A stretch of DNA of 64,000 nt from Diabrotica undecimpunctata (GCF_040954645.1 NC_092804.1:40081753-40145752), one strand, 5' to 3'; counted from the first letter of the stretch, positions 34,236 through 45,934 are shown. Notes: generated by a model not told the origin, from the letters alone. A program made the numbers and translations.

Positions 34236-34822
34236 CATGTAATAAATATAAGTTTTCTTGCAAATCTGTTTGAAAACGACTCTTTGCAAATCTACAATCT
34301 GCAACACCTGTGAGGCATATATTATTCGAATTAGAATAAACAAAGAAGTGTTTAAAACATTTAATATATGTGTACAATGAATGTTAAAAACATATTTTTT
34401 ATTAATTATTTGTATAAAAATAAAAAAAGAAAATTGGAAAAAACTGTTTATTACAAACTCATGATTGTTTATTGCAAAAAGGACTGCAGAGTAATTATTT
34501 TTAAGTGCTATCCCAGAGCAAAAAAAAAAACAAAAACAAATTGGTCCAATATACTGCTAGAAATGATAAGTGGAACGCCCAACAACAAGGAAATAGAAGA
34601 AAACAAATTGGGCAAACTTCAAGAGATTAGTGAGCGAAGGAATTGGAAACATCTTAACAATAGAAAATGCACTAGATCTAGACGAAAAAGTTCTAGAGTT
34701 TAAAAATATTATAAAAGAAGCTCTAAGAAACAGTATCAGAGAGGAAGAACATGTTGCGTTCTGCACATACGATGACATTTATATAATATATAAAGCCATT
34801 AGAAAGGGAGGATGAATATACA
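34236..34822. other. Unassigned stretch
   Basis: The + strand frame 34630-34815 contains LDLDEKVLEFKNIIKEALRN and ends just before a purine-rich run (AGAAAGGGAGGATGAA), which itself precedes the LTR-like copy. It could be the 3' end of an LTR-element gene, but I recognise no family. Confidence 0.3.
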
Positions 34823-35674
34823 TGTTCAATCTAGAACTCGCTGGTTTTCGCATTGAGTATGTATATTACTCTATGAATTAGCATAAAAACACAGCTGTTT
34901 TGAAAACTAAACCGCTTGTCTACAAAAGAAATCAGAAGTATGCTAAAATATCATACGTCAGGAAAGACCAGTGACTTTTACAGCTGATTGCCACATAAAT
35001 ATCAACGTAACGCAATAAGACGATTTTCTATATAAGACAAATAATATATTATAAACTATATTTAGATACAGATATTAAACAAAACTACAATTATTATACA
35101 ATATAGTAAATACGTGTTTAAATAAACGTAAAATGTTCTGATAAAGTTAAATTTAAATGTTTCAACTAAAGCAACTAAAAAATGCATATATCAGTAAACG
35201 GTACTCGATATAAATTGTTTAGGTTGTACTTTACCCCAAAAGAATGATAGCACCACCCGCTATCGAAAGCGACGTCTTCTATGACATGCAGGAACCACAA
35301 AAAAAATCGGCGATATCGCAGAGTACCGCTACCTGTTAACCAAGGCACGACTGTCTTGTTTGGCAGATGAAACTCGTCTGTTCTGAAAAATGTTTTTTAC
35401 CAGTTAACACCACGTGTGGGCGATAAATACCAAAGCGATTGAAAATTTTAACGAAATCCACTAATGTTTCTATGCTTTATTGTTAACATACAATGTATGA
35501 AAGAACTGTGTGTTGTTGTTGTTGTTGCAACAATGTATTCACAACTGTTTATTGTTCCATAGCGTCTGTGTTTTTGTACGCGAAATCTTGGCTAACTGTA
35601 CGTGGAGAATCAAAACTAGCAAAAAGTCTCTTAATATTATAACAATGTTTATATAATGTTGCGAAACTGCAACA
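34823..35674 (+). repeat. LTR-like dispersed repeat, copy 2
   Basis: Diverged copy of 24759-25688: starts TGTTCAATCTAGAACTCGC and ends GAAACTGCAACA. It carries an 18-bp (TTG)n run at 35511-35527 that copy 1 lacks. The next base begins a Jockey-like LINE remnant, so the LTR end or LINE 5' end marks an insertion boundary. Confidence 0.6.
35511..35527. repeat. (TTG)n microsatellite
   Basis: TGTTGTTGTTGTTGTTG. Confidence 0.85.
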
Positions 35675-35679
35675 GAACA

Positions 35680-37055
35680 TAGGATCCATAGGGGTAGGTT
35701 TAAAGAAATAAACCCTGAACTTAGAAAAATGATAAGGAAAAAGAACATAGGAAGAAAAAAGGCCTGAAGAACAAGAATCTAGGAAGACAGAAACAGGGCA
35801 AACCGACTTAATCGACAAGTCAAACAGGCACTAGCAGAATACCAAAATGGGACGAGCACGTAAAAGAAATGGAAGAACGAGGATAGAACATGATGGAAAT
35901 ATAAAAGCTACAAAGAATATTAAGGAATGATATAAAACCAATTCCACCACTTCACGGTGAAACCAGAATCTTTTACCTACTCCAGGAAGAAAAAGCAGAG
36001 GTGATGAAAAGGACTCTCAAGAAGGGGTGTACATTAAATTATCAACAAGATGAAGATATTGACTTTATGGAAGAAGTCAAAGAACCAGAAATAAAAAGAG
36101 GAAATAAAAAGGCGAATAATAATTGCAAACAGGTGTTATCATGGTCTATCAAAGTACTTAGCTAACAAACGTCTGTCTCAAAAAACTCGTATAAGGCTGT
36201 ATAGAACACTGATAGTCCCCGTTCTCACATATGGATCAGAGGCATGGACGCTAACGAAAACAGATGAATCCGCTCTATCCACTTTTGAAAGAAAGGTATA
36301 CGCAAGATATTCGGAGCGGTCTGTGAGAACGGAATATGGAGGCGTAGATATAACTTTGAACTGCAGAATATCTACAAGCATACGTTTGGTGGTAAAGATA
36401 TTACCACTATAATTAAGCGAAACCGCCTGCAGTGGGCAGGACATGTAGCCCGGGCCCCTGAGTCAAACATGATAAAAAAGATTCTAACAGCGCAACCCGT
36501 GGGAATGAGAAGACGGGGTAGACCAAAGCTGAGGTGGATGGACGGGGTAACACAAGATGCCGAGAAGATCGGAGTCGGCAACTGGAAAATGCAAGCGAGG
36601 GACAGAATAGAATGGCGTAGAAAGCTTGAGAAGGTCGAGGCCCTCTAAGGGCTGTATCACCAAGATGATAATGATGACGAAGAACCAGAAGCAGAAATGC
36701 TTGAAGACCAAGGATGCATAATCACCCCAACATCTCAAAGGTAAATAAGCAAGTTTATCAGGAAAAGATCACCTAAAAAAGCACCTGGACCGCACAAAAT
36801 AACAAACATTGTTCTAAAGTAGCTCCCAATCAAAGCCATAGTTTATTTAAAAATATTACAAATGTTATATTGACATACAGGTTATTCAGAAATCGATGGA
36901 AGGAAGCTCATGTGATAGTGATTTACAAACCAAGGAAGAGCATCATTTTCCCACAAAATTACAGGTCGATTAGCTTCTTCCAGCAGTCAGCAAAATAGTA
37001 GAAAGCGTCATACAAACCGGACTCCAAATAGAGACAGACCAACTTGAGATAATTC
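35680..37055 (+). pseudogene. Jockey-like LINE, endonuclease-RT linker and RT start, interrupted
   Basis: 5'-truncated. The linker reads LRKMIRKKNIGRKKA, LNRQVKQALAEYQN and then a HFTVKP.. and EEKAEVMKRTLKKG segment. At 36090 another LINE interrupts it; after 36680 the frame continues AEMLEDQGCIITPTSQR and the RT start KKAPGPHKITNIVLK, then WKEAHVIVIYKPRKS and QNYRSISFF. It stops being recognisable at about 37055, before the catalytic boxes. Numerous stops and slips. Confidence 0.7.
36091..36679 (+). mobile_element. Nested RTE-like LINE 3' fragment with 11-bp target duplication
   Basis: AAGAACCAGAA flanks the insert at 36080-36090 and 36680-36690, and removing it rejoins the host LINE frame (EVKEPE|AEMLED). 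The insert is the LINE C-terminus: RIRLYRTLIVPVLTYGSEAW, TLTKTDESAL, GAVCENGIWRRRYNFEL, RNRLQWAGHVARAPES, RRRGRPKLRWMDGV, DRIEWRRKLEKVEAL with a stop at 36646-36648. The tail is a degenerate GATGATAATGATGA. Frameshift near 36300. The sequence resembles the LINE at 2051-3557 (GAVNENGVWRRRYNFEL there). Confidence 0.85.
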
Positions 37056-37779
37056 CTCTCTAGCTTTCTCTAACTCTCTAGCTAAAACTCCTTCCTTTGT
37101 TTTGCTTACACGAAATCTGGGTCAAATATCCTAACAATCCTTTATATCTGTTTTGGCTGCCAAATTATCCTTGGCTATGGTTCTCCCGGGGAATAATAAC
37201 GTATTTGTATTTACGAATGCTGCAAAAACTCAAATACTGCAAACTTCTTCCCATCAGATTTTCTAGTACAGAAGTGCTACCTCCTTTTAACTTCTTATTC
37301 ACAAAATTACTTTTACCCCCTTTAAAACTGCCGGCACTAGTTCTCTTATCAGAATTTGATGTTCTGTCTCTACGATCTGGAACACATACCTGCATCATTT
37401 TTTTGTTCCTTAAAATCACACAAATTTCCTAGTTCTTAATAAATGACTTTCAAATTTCCCATTTTTGTTTTCGATCAATAAATCTAACAATGGCCCTGCA
37501 TATTTAAACTTTCTACAAAATTGCCCAGGGTTTTGAAACCGATACGAGACACAAAAGAGCTCGTTAATCTCTTACATTAAATTTTGTTTATCAAGACCTT
37601 TGAGAATAGGTAAACGGTTTTTCCCATAATATTTAGTGAGAAACTAATTTTGAAGTAACATAGAAGTCCATAATATTCCATATCACTTTTAACACATGCA
37701 AAAAAACATATATGTGAAACTCACTTGTCATAATCTACATGTAGAAATAACAAACTGTTATATGGAATAAAACAAATGA
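37056..37779. other. Unassigned stretch
   Basis: The minus strand 37419-37165 has an 84-codon frame, Lys/Ser-rich (FKGGKSNFVNKKLKGGS), of no recognised family. Nothing else. Confidence 0.35.
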
Positions 37780-39003
37780 TTTTTATAAATTGACATGAAA
37801 TTGACTTTATTCGCGAGATAATGTTTTGATATAATTTTTGGCATATGACCGTTATGGCTGGCTCTAACGTAGTCTAATCTGGAGGTCCAATTTTCTATCA
37901 CTTTTTCCAATATTATTTTGTCGTCGTATATGGGCAATATCCTCCAAGTAATCAATCGTTTCATGCTTATCGGCGTAAACTAGCACCTTCACATATCCCC
38001 ACTTAAAATAGTCTAACAGTGTTAAATCGCACGATCTTGGAGGCTAATTCACGATTCAAAACGTCAAACTATGCGGTTACCAAACGTTTCCTTCAATAAG
38101 TCAATTGTGGCACGAGCTGTGTGACATGTTGCGCCATCTTATCGAAACAACAGCTCCTGCATATCATGGTTGTTCAATTGGGGAATAAAAAACGCAGTAA
38201 TCTTGGCTCTATAGCGGTCACCATTGACTGTAACGTTCTAGCCAGCTTTGTTTTTGAAGAAGTACGGTCCAAAGATTTCACCAGACTATAAATCACACCA
38301 GTCAGTTTTTCTGGATGTAATGGTTTCTCAACATACATTTAAGGATTATCTCAACTCAAAATGGGGCAGTTTTGTTTGTTGACGTAGCCATTCAACCAAA
38401 AGTGAGCTTCATAGCTAAACAAAATTCGCTTATGAAAATCGGAATCAAACGGCAATCTCGTTTTGGAGCCACTCACCGAGTCTATGAATCTAAGCCTTGC
38501 TAGTTGATGATGTATGTTCAATTTTTGCGTGATTGAATGAGTTGGATTTTGTAAGCACGCAAAACAAGATCTTTCCGCAAAATCTTCCATAAAGGCAATG
38601 GACACGTATCCAACCGCTGTGCACGATGGAAGATAGACTGATTCCGGTCTTCCTGTATGCTACGCTCTACAGCAGCATCAAATTCTTCTGTACGCACTGT
38701 ACGACGTGTGTGTGGATGCATATTAACGTTTAGAGTAAACGTGATACAAACACTTTCCATGGTTAATCGAATTACTTGGTCTGATGGACTATTATGTTGA
38801 CCATAAAATTTACGTTGTGTACGATACGTATTTCGAATAGAACCACAATTTTCAAAATAAATTTGTACAATTTGGAAGCGTTGTTCGGGCGTCAAGTTTA
38901 TTCATTCTGAAATGCCAAACCACTTGACAGCTGTCAAAATGGCCGACAGTTAAAAAAGTGTTACCAACTTACGTTTCTATACCTCTAAAAAAACACCCTT
39001 TAT
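37780..39003 (-). pseudogene. Mariner-family transposase pseudogene
   Basis: Right (5') terminus at about 39003 reads, on the minus strand, TAAAGGGTGTTTTTTTAGAG, a mariner-like tip. The gene starts MNKL... near 38905 with a slip, then LTPEQRFQIVQIYFENCGS. The HTH portion follows: VERSIQEDRNQSIFHRAQRL, LWKILRKDLVLRAYKIQL. After a frameshift near 38540 comes HKRILFSYEAHFWLNGYVNK (the first D of SDEAHF is changed to Y). Then NVTVNGDRYRAK, DGATCHTARATIDLL (second D, preceded by a stop), SCDLTLLDYFKWGYVKVLVY (third D), ending ENWTSRLDYVRAS...GHMP near 37850. The left terminus was not found. Confidence 0.8.
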
Positions 39004-39246
39004 ATATCAAATAACTTAATATTTTTAACTTCTATATATTTTACAGTATTCGGTTCAGTTTACAGTTTCTTTATAATTTGCCGAAGGATAAATACATTTC
39101 CTTTGATTCACACACAAAGACTCTGGAATAAAAGAAACGACCACACATTCACTCTATTTTCCTTCACTTATAATAATAAGAATTGTTGATACAGACCTTC
39201 GCAGGAATCCTTTAATTCCTTTATCTTCGTAAAACACTGGCGCCCG
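39004..39246 (+). other. Possible LTR end with primer-binding site
   Basis: TGGCGCCCG at 39238-39246 is the start of the tRNA-Lys-type primer-binding site of many LTR retroelements, and it sits one base after a CA that could end an LTR (...CGTAAAACA). An AATAAA occurs upstream at 39130. No second LTR and no gag/pol follows, so this is a scrap at best and may be chance. Confidence 0.3.
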
Positions 39247-40289
39247 TCTGTTATCATGTGTACATGGGAAAATGAAAAGAAATGTAGCAGTGTAGCGTGT
39301 TATTAAATGATAAATGTTCAAGAAGAATTTATGTAAAAAAACTTTTTATTTACTTTATTTATATCATTGTATGCAGTGGTATGGGATGTTGATCTTGGTT
39401 CTTAGAATTGAGAAGGATCGGTAAATATCTGATGATCAAGAATTAAAATAGTTTGATGGTGATGAGCTACCCTCTCCTGTTATCGATTGTAGTAGGGATG
39501 CAAGAGTGTAGCGCCTCCTGAAGTACGGAAATCATTAGGTATATCCAAAAACCGCAGAAACATTGTACTGCGGTTACGTAAATATTGTAAAATAATCTGA
39601 TTGAATTAATTACTTTACTTGTTCATGTACATGGCGACTATTTTATGGAAATTCATATTCAATAATATAAAATAAAAAATAACACACTGTTTTTAATCTC
39701 ATGTTAACCATGTTAAGTCAACCTATATCGTTGAAATATTAGCTTCCTCAGAAGAATGATAATTTTAACTAACGAAAAGTAAACCCCTATTTGCTAAAAT
39801 CTAAAATTCTCGTAGAAAATTGTAAAATTTCTGCATTTAAACATTCCTAAGCTATACACAGGCACAGTTTCAGAAGATTATTCGTAACACTTCCTGCATG
39901 TGCCGGAGTAGATATACTAGAGTTCAAACGGCACTAATGAACTAATAAACGGCACAAAATAATTCAATAACAAATATTAATTTTCTTCGGATGGCATGGA
40001 TACAATTGTACTTTTTGAGTTTTCAAATTGTGATAAATTTTTTTTAAGTTGAGAACATTTTGTGAAATCTCTATATTATCCAGTAGATTATGTGAGCTAA
40101 ATGTAACAAAAGTCTTTATTCAGTTCCCATAAGGAAGCTTTAATGGTTTCTACCCCCATAAACTACAGCATAAGTACATTTGTATCTTGTACATTTTTTT
40201 AAATAAATGTTATAAAAAAGTCATTTTTTTTTGTATTTAAATGATAGTTTATTTGAATCAAAATACAAAAATGAGTGTTAGTGTGTATT
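39247..40289. other. Non-coding AT-rich stretch
   Basis: Nothing recognised apart from short A/T runs. Confidence 0.45.
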
Positions 40290-41135
40290 TTCGCAAGACA
40301 TACATGTCGTTCTACTTTTCCTGTCATATGCATGGACGAGAGTAACACTACTGCTTTGTTTTTCTTTGGCACATAAGAGCATACAGTAGCATCATGATTG
40401 TATGCAAAATTCGTGGAAAATCAGATCTTTCCTTGTTTGCTTTCATACTGGTGAGTAAAAATCTCTTATTTTCTTTTAACTGTGCCCACTAACTTCATGC
40501 GTCATTAATTCTAGACTTCAGTGAGTTCAAAACTAGTAAAAAAGTTATCTTATTAAAAGATATTCCATCCAGAACCTTTATACGACGTGACCAGATCCAA
40601 AATTGTTCGTTCGCCAACACCAACTTGTCCGGAACCATCTACTGTTTTTCCAATATAAAGGTGACCTACGGAATAAGCGTTTGATGCATCACAGGCCCAA
40701 AATACATTGGTCTCTTATTTAGCGAGTTTGGAAGGCATATATTGTGTAAAATTTGTACGACCTCTAAACGGAAACAATTGTGGTCGATGGTTATTCATTG
40801 GGATGGTTTATAGCCTTGTTGCTAATTTTTGTTTAGCATTGTCAAATATCTCGTATGGGAGCAGCCTTATCGGTTTTTTGCGTTCTTCGCGGGTATTTTC
40901 ATTTTTAAATCTTATAAATCTTAGCATGGTCTTAAAGCAATCACGAGACATTGCTGCACGTAGGTAGTAGTGGAAGAGAATCCATATATCACAAACATTT
41001 TCTTTGTTGTTTCTATGTACACAAATTCTTTCTATGTTTCTATGTAACACATTTTTTTTTGAGGCCGCCTTGAAGCATTTGAGAATCTTTGCGCCGATTC
41101 TTTGTTTAAACCTCACAAACTCTTACTTCTGTTTG
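40290..41135 (-). pseudogene. piggyBac transposase remnant
   Basis: Read right to left: KESAQ.. start near 41110, then VCDIWILFHYYLRAAMSRDC, FKTMLRFIRFKNENTREERK, IFDNAKQKLATRL (the region before the catalytic domain), RPQLFPFRG-like and YMPSKLAK-like pieces, PMYFGPVMHQT, LDLVTSYKGSGWNIF, DNFFTSFEL (second catalytic D), KGKIxFSTNFAYNHDATVCS, YVPKKNKAVVLLSSMHMTGK. It ends near 40300. Multiple frameshifts and stops. The first-D region is degraded, and no TTAA-flanked ends were found. Distinct in sequence from the two piggyBac copies at 26-29 kb. Confidence 0.75.
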
Positions 41136-41590
41136 TTTCACGCTAATTTATATCATAAATTTCTGGGCTCATAATTAACTTAAAGTTAATTAATTATTTG
41201 TTTACGCGTAAATCAATTGAATCGGTGAGTTAAAAAAGGTACACATTCCAAAAAATGAGAATTTTAACTGAGATAGCCATTTTGTTTCTAAAGTCAAGTT
41301 CCATCTATGGAGCTGAAAAAGGTACACATTACATTATACAACAAACTTCTATTAATTATACATCAAACTTCGATACATTCCTGGAATGTGTAGCTTCTTC
41401 AACTCGACGCGTGTCGGACAGCGCTAGTGTAGTGGGAGTCCGCACAGCTATCTGTCCGCGCATATCTGGCTTCTACACATCAACTGCCAGTCATTTATCT
41501 GTTGTTGTTTAGTTAGTGTGGAGCTGTGTTACAACGTAAACAGTTAACAGTGAATCGTCATAGTGTGTTATTTGTGACTGTTCTTTTGTG
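41136..41590. other. Upstream region of the unassigned gene
   Basis: About 450 bp with no coding similarity; the last 150 bp (from TTGTTGTTTAGTTAGTG near 41500) would be the 5' untranslated region of the gene starting at 41591. No TATA box at a convincing distance. Confidence 0.35.
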
Positions 41591-43246
41591 ATGTCGAGTT
41601 CAGAGAGTGAAGATCCAGAGCCACACCGGAAGAAGGGGGAGTTAAATCAAGAATTACATGTCAGATGGATGGAAAACATTGCTAGACCAAAGGGTGAAGA
41701 GTTTGTTTCGTCATCGGGTAAACTAATTGAAGCTAAACACACTGGCCCGGATTGTCAATGTAGGAAACAGTGCGTGTCAAAGCTATTAGATGAAGATAAA
41801 AAACATATTTTAGGAACACTTTATGCTGGCCGATCAAAAAATGAACAAGACGCCTTTTTACTGGGGTGTATTGAAAGATTCATATCAAACGGCACAAACC
41901 AACAGTTGATCATTCAAAGCAAATCACTTCTACATTTAAGTATTATGTGATTGTGTCTGGAAATCGTTCAGAAGTATGTCGCAAAGCATTCATAAGTTTG
42001 CATGCAATTTCACACAAGATAGTTATCAGACTTACAAATCTCTTGGCTAAGGGAATGTCTCTTGTTGACATGAGAAGCAAGCATTTAAATCATGTTAGTA
42101 CTATTCCAACCACTATAACTACTAAAATACATGAACATATCGATTCATATCCTAAATATTTAACCCATTACACTAAGCAACCTATAACCTATTTGGATGC
42201 TAATCTAGATGTACTGAAAATGTATGATATGTTTGTTCAAAAACCTCCTGACTTTGAAGAAAAAGTAAAGTACGAGTTTTTTCTAAAATACTTTAAAGAG
42301 AATTTCGGATATAGTTTTGGGAAGTCACAAGTTGACGTATATACAACTTGCGAATACCTTCAAACTAAGCTAAAATGCGATACATTGAATGATAATGGTA
42401 AACGTACTGCTGCTACAGAGTTAATAGTGCATAAAAGACGTGCAAAGAAACTTTATACTAAGCTCAATGAAGGGAAAGAGTTGAGTAAAACTAGACCTAA
42501 TGTGATGGGGATAGTTTTCGACAGTTATGGTACTATGTATTTAATGTTTATGATTTTAAAAATGACAGGGTGTTACAAACCAAGGACCAGATGAGGCCAC
42601 TTCTTTTGTATTAGATTTTATTCAAAATGAAATACCTGCAGAGATTACAGAACTCTATATTTTCAGTGATGCATGTGATGGCCAAAACCGCAACCACACT
42701 ATGGTGAGGGTACTTTCAGCCCTCACTATGAACGGTCGATTTGCATCAATACATCAATATTAGCCGGTACGAGGACATAGCTTTTTGCCATGCGATAGAA
42801 ACTTTGAAGTTTCTTTGTAGTTTTGCAGTTTTTTTCGTACAGCAGTACGAAAATATGATCACATTTATTCTCCAGACCAGTACAAGGCCATCATAGAAAA
42901 CTACAAAAAGGTTCAACAAACTTATAAAGTAAACGAAGTAAAAAATGAAGATGTACTAGCCTGTAAGAAGTGGTGGCCTCTTTACTTTCTTAAAGTACCA
43001 AAAATCCTTGAAGATAAAACAATATCTTTTGCCATAAGCAAATACAGTTATTTGATTCACAGAAGTGACCGGAAAGGATACGTGGTAGCGTTATCTTTCA
43101 TTGGTGGTTTTCTCTCACACACCTGTAAACTTATAAAATCCAATGATGCCTTCAAGCAAGGCTTACGATGATGGAAAGGTACCCATTAAGACAAGCAAGA
43201 TCAATATTGTCATGAAGCTCATCAAATACATTCCAGAGGAATACTT
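41591..43246 (+). pseudogene. Unassigned, probably transposase-like multicopy gene (broken)
   Basis: ATG 41591 (the preceding GTG is not needed) begins an acidic/basic leader, then a Cys-rich element (GPDCQCRKQC) and LDEDKKHILGTLYAGRSKNE. A frameshift near 41930 moves to FKYYVIVSGNRSEVCRKAFI, then HAISHKIVIRLTNLLAKGMS, a DSYPKYLTHY block, FLKYFKENFGYSFGKSQVDV, Cys-containing TCEYLQTKLKC, and VMGIVFDSYGTMYL. A deletion with frameshift near 42560 follows. Further on: LDFIQNEIPAEITELYIFSD, DACDGQNRNHTMVRVLSALT, PVRGHSFLPCDRNFE, KKWWPLYFLKVPKI and a C-terminal KVPIKTSKINIVMKLIKYIP. The FD, SDxCDGQN and HSxxxCDR blocks could be acidic residues of an RNase H-like catalytic core. No introns. I do not know the family name. 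Confidence 0.6.
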
Positions 43247-43403
43247 AAAGAGAGCCGGGAAGACCACCCATAAGATGGACTGACGACATAAAGAGCATTT
43301 GTACCAACCGAATTGCAGCAGCCCAAGATAGATCTGAATGGAGGTTTTTTGAGGAGGTCTATGTTCAGCAGTGGACGACTATGGGCTCATGATGATGATG
43401 ATT
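43247..43403 (+). pseudogene. LINE 3' tail fragment
   Basis: Only the last 45 or so codons: PGRPPIRWTDDIKSICTNRI, AAAQDRSEWRFFEEVYVQQW, then TTMGS and a stop, followed by TCATGATGATGATGATT. The 3' terminal pattern (GRPPxRWxDD...DRxxWR...EAYVQQW, (ATG)n tail) matches RTE-like LINEs. Severe 5' truncation places it exactly at the end of the unassigned gene. Confidence 0.75.
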
Positions 43404-44590
43404 CAAAACTAACAAAAATTTCCCTTTAGATTTATAATTTTGTACCTACGCCTTCTTTTAACGTCATAAAATTATACCGCTTGACAAAGGTTAATATTGA
43501 AAATTGCGCATAAACTTGAGTTCAATTCTTCTTAATGTATTGTATTCTTCCCAATGTTCTTAATGCTAATCGATAGTGCTAAATAATGACTAAATATTCT
43601 TCTATTACATTACGGCTTTTATTTCCCAACGCTTGGCGTCCACTAAATAATATATTTCTTGGATTTTGCATGAACGTATAAAAAATATTGTACGAAACTC
43701 GTGTAAACGTGTTGGACAATATTCAGTGCTTTGACCCCGTTGGAAAAAATTACTTCGCGTGCAATGAGCACCAACTGTTTGCACTTGTTGCGTAAATAAC
43801 TATTAAAATATAAAAAAAACAGGGTCAAACACTTTTAGATAACAGAAATATTTCTGTCTTTTATAATTAACATCTGATAATAATATACTACATAGTTAAT
43901 GATCAAGAATAAAAATTGTTCATATCGAATTATCCACAAATATTGAAAGCAAATTTTAAGCCATTGTAAAATAAGAGAGCATTATTATATTCGAAGAGTA
44001 TTTAAAGGGTTTATACCCAGCCTGCGAAAGACACAAAACAACTCGTTAAAATACATTTTATTGTCGCTGGGCGCCTCTGTCCTTAAAGGGCCATCTGTCA
44101 GTGCCAGGTGGCTGAAGTAAGAATAAGATCTACCTGCAGACACGCACCGCAGTAAAACCCCGGCCAACCTACCAACTCAGGGCTGCAACTGAACGAAAAG
44201 ACAGAAACCGTCGAATAAAAACAAAAATACACACAGCAGAGCAGACGTCCACAATGCAAACATAAATCTTGGCGAAAACGCTATTCGACCATTCTGTCAA
44301 GCATCTGCTTCGCAGGTTAGCTTTAATTTTTCTTTATTGCGGTAATTTATCAAAACAAAACGTTAGTCTTTGGATTCAGCGATCGATTTTGTCGCAGTAG
44401 TTAAAACAGGGGTGTACTTTTCTAAAACATATAAATTAGTCTAAAAGAGCATCGAGCTGTATATTAATTATCGCAATTTCAAATTGTGTTCAAACTCTAG
44501 TAAAAATTAAACAGGTCTGTAGTAAAGGATCAATCCAGTTTTTTTTAACGCCTATTTTGCAGACTTCCGCTAAGAATATTTACTTAAATA
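43404..44590. other. Non-coding stretch
   Basis: No family recognised. A patch at 44080-44280 is richer in GC but shows no motif. Confidence 0.4.
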
Positions 44591-44592
44591 TA

Positions 44593-45922
44593 CTCAGTGA
44601 CATTAGAAGTGTTACACCCAGAAGGAATAATTTCTTGAACTTAATTTTTTGGCAACATAATGACTATATTTAAAACATGTTATGATAACAATACCAATGT
44701 TTTATCTTGTCTACTTTTTGTAAAAATAAAGTTTTATCTTTAAATTTTTTTGTGAAGAGACCGATTTGTAAAAACCGGTTCGTATAGAAATTTTTAGTTA
44801 TTATTCCTCAGTCTACTTGTATTCAGTGTAAGAAAATGCCTCGAGTTCAAAGACACAAGACACCAAAATTACCACCATGTTAGCGATTTTGACAGGGGTA
44901 GAGTTATTGCGTATAGAAATATGGGTTTATCATATCGCAAAGTTGACCGCTGTGTTAATTGTACGGCAATGACGGTTATGCGTGTCTGCTGTGTGTGGAC
45001 AAACGAAGGTAGAGGAACACGAAGAAGACCAACTGGTCAACCGAGGCGTATCACAGAGCGTCAAGATAGGCGCTTTAGATTACTGGCTCGGCCATACCGT
45101 TTTGCTACTACGCGTCAAATTGCTGACCAATGGTTTGAAGTAGTAGATAGACCTGTTAGTATGCGTACATTATACCGTCGCATTCGAGCCTTTGGACTGG
45201 TTTCATTCCATCCACGACTAGTGCTTCCTTTGACTGTGGATCACTGTCATCAACGTTTGAATTGGTGCAGAGAACGGAAGCATTGGGTGGCAAAATGGCG
45301 TAATATAGCATTCACCGATGAATCACGATTCTGTTTAGAAATGCATGATGATTAGCATGGTAAGACGCCGCCGTGGAGAATGACGAGATACCGGGTTTGC
45401 TGTTAAGAGGCATGTACACAGGACAGTTGTTGAAGTAATGGTTTGGGGGGCTATTGCCTATGGTAGCCGGTCACCACTTGTATTTATTCGAGGAAATATG
45501 ACAGCTATGCGTTATGATGATGACATCTTACAAACCACTTTACTGCCTTATCTCGACGGCCGTCAAGACGTCCTTTTTCAGCAAGACAACTCGCGTCCCC
45601 ATATTGCTCGTCAAACTATGGACTTTCTCGAATCCTATCGAACATGTATGGGATATGATGGGAAGGAGAATGTTCACTTTGCACCTTCCTCCACAGACTC
45701 TGGCACAGTTAATACATGAAGTTCAAGTTGTTTGGAACGAGGTGCCACAAGCAGACATCGATCATCTCATTTTGTCAATGCCTAGACGTATACAGGAGTG
45801 TATTCAGCTGCGGGGTCGCCAAACACATTATCAATTTTTTTTTGATTACTTGTTAATAAAAATTCTTGACCACGTTATCGTTTCATTCTTGATGTAAATC
45901 TACCACTACTAATGTCACTGAG
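44593..45922 (+). mobile_element. Tc1-like transposon with both ends and TA duplications
   Basis: TA at 44591-44592 and 45923-45924 bracket inverted ends CTCAGTGACATTAGAAGTG (left) and, on the minus strand, CTCAGTGACATTAGTAGTG: one mismatch in 19. The 1330-bp length and TA target fit Tc1 family members. The transposase inside is broken, so the copy would need an external transposase. Confidence 0.92.
44836..45897 (+). pseudogene. Tc1-like transposase pseudogene
   Basis: ATG 44836 (MPRVQRHKTPKL), an early frameshift, then DFDRGRVIAYRNMGLSYRKV (first helix-turn-helix), GTRRRPTGQPRRITERQDRR (GRPR-like hook and second HTH), LARPYRFATTRQIADQWFEV, and WRNIAFTDESRFCLEMHDD (first catalytic D) ended by a TAG at 45353-45355. 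After another slip: MVWGAIAYGSRSPLVFIRGN, DVLFQQDNSRPHIARQTMDF (second D), where a deletion removes about 18 residues including the PDL part and shifts frame before PIEHVWDMMGRRMFTLHLPP (third residue E retained). It ends at the stop 45895-45897. Confidence 0.88.
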
Positions 45923-45934
45923 TATATTTTGTTT

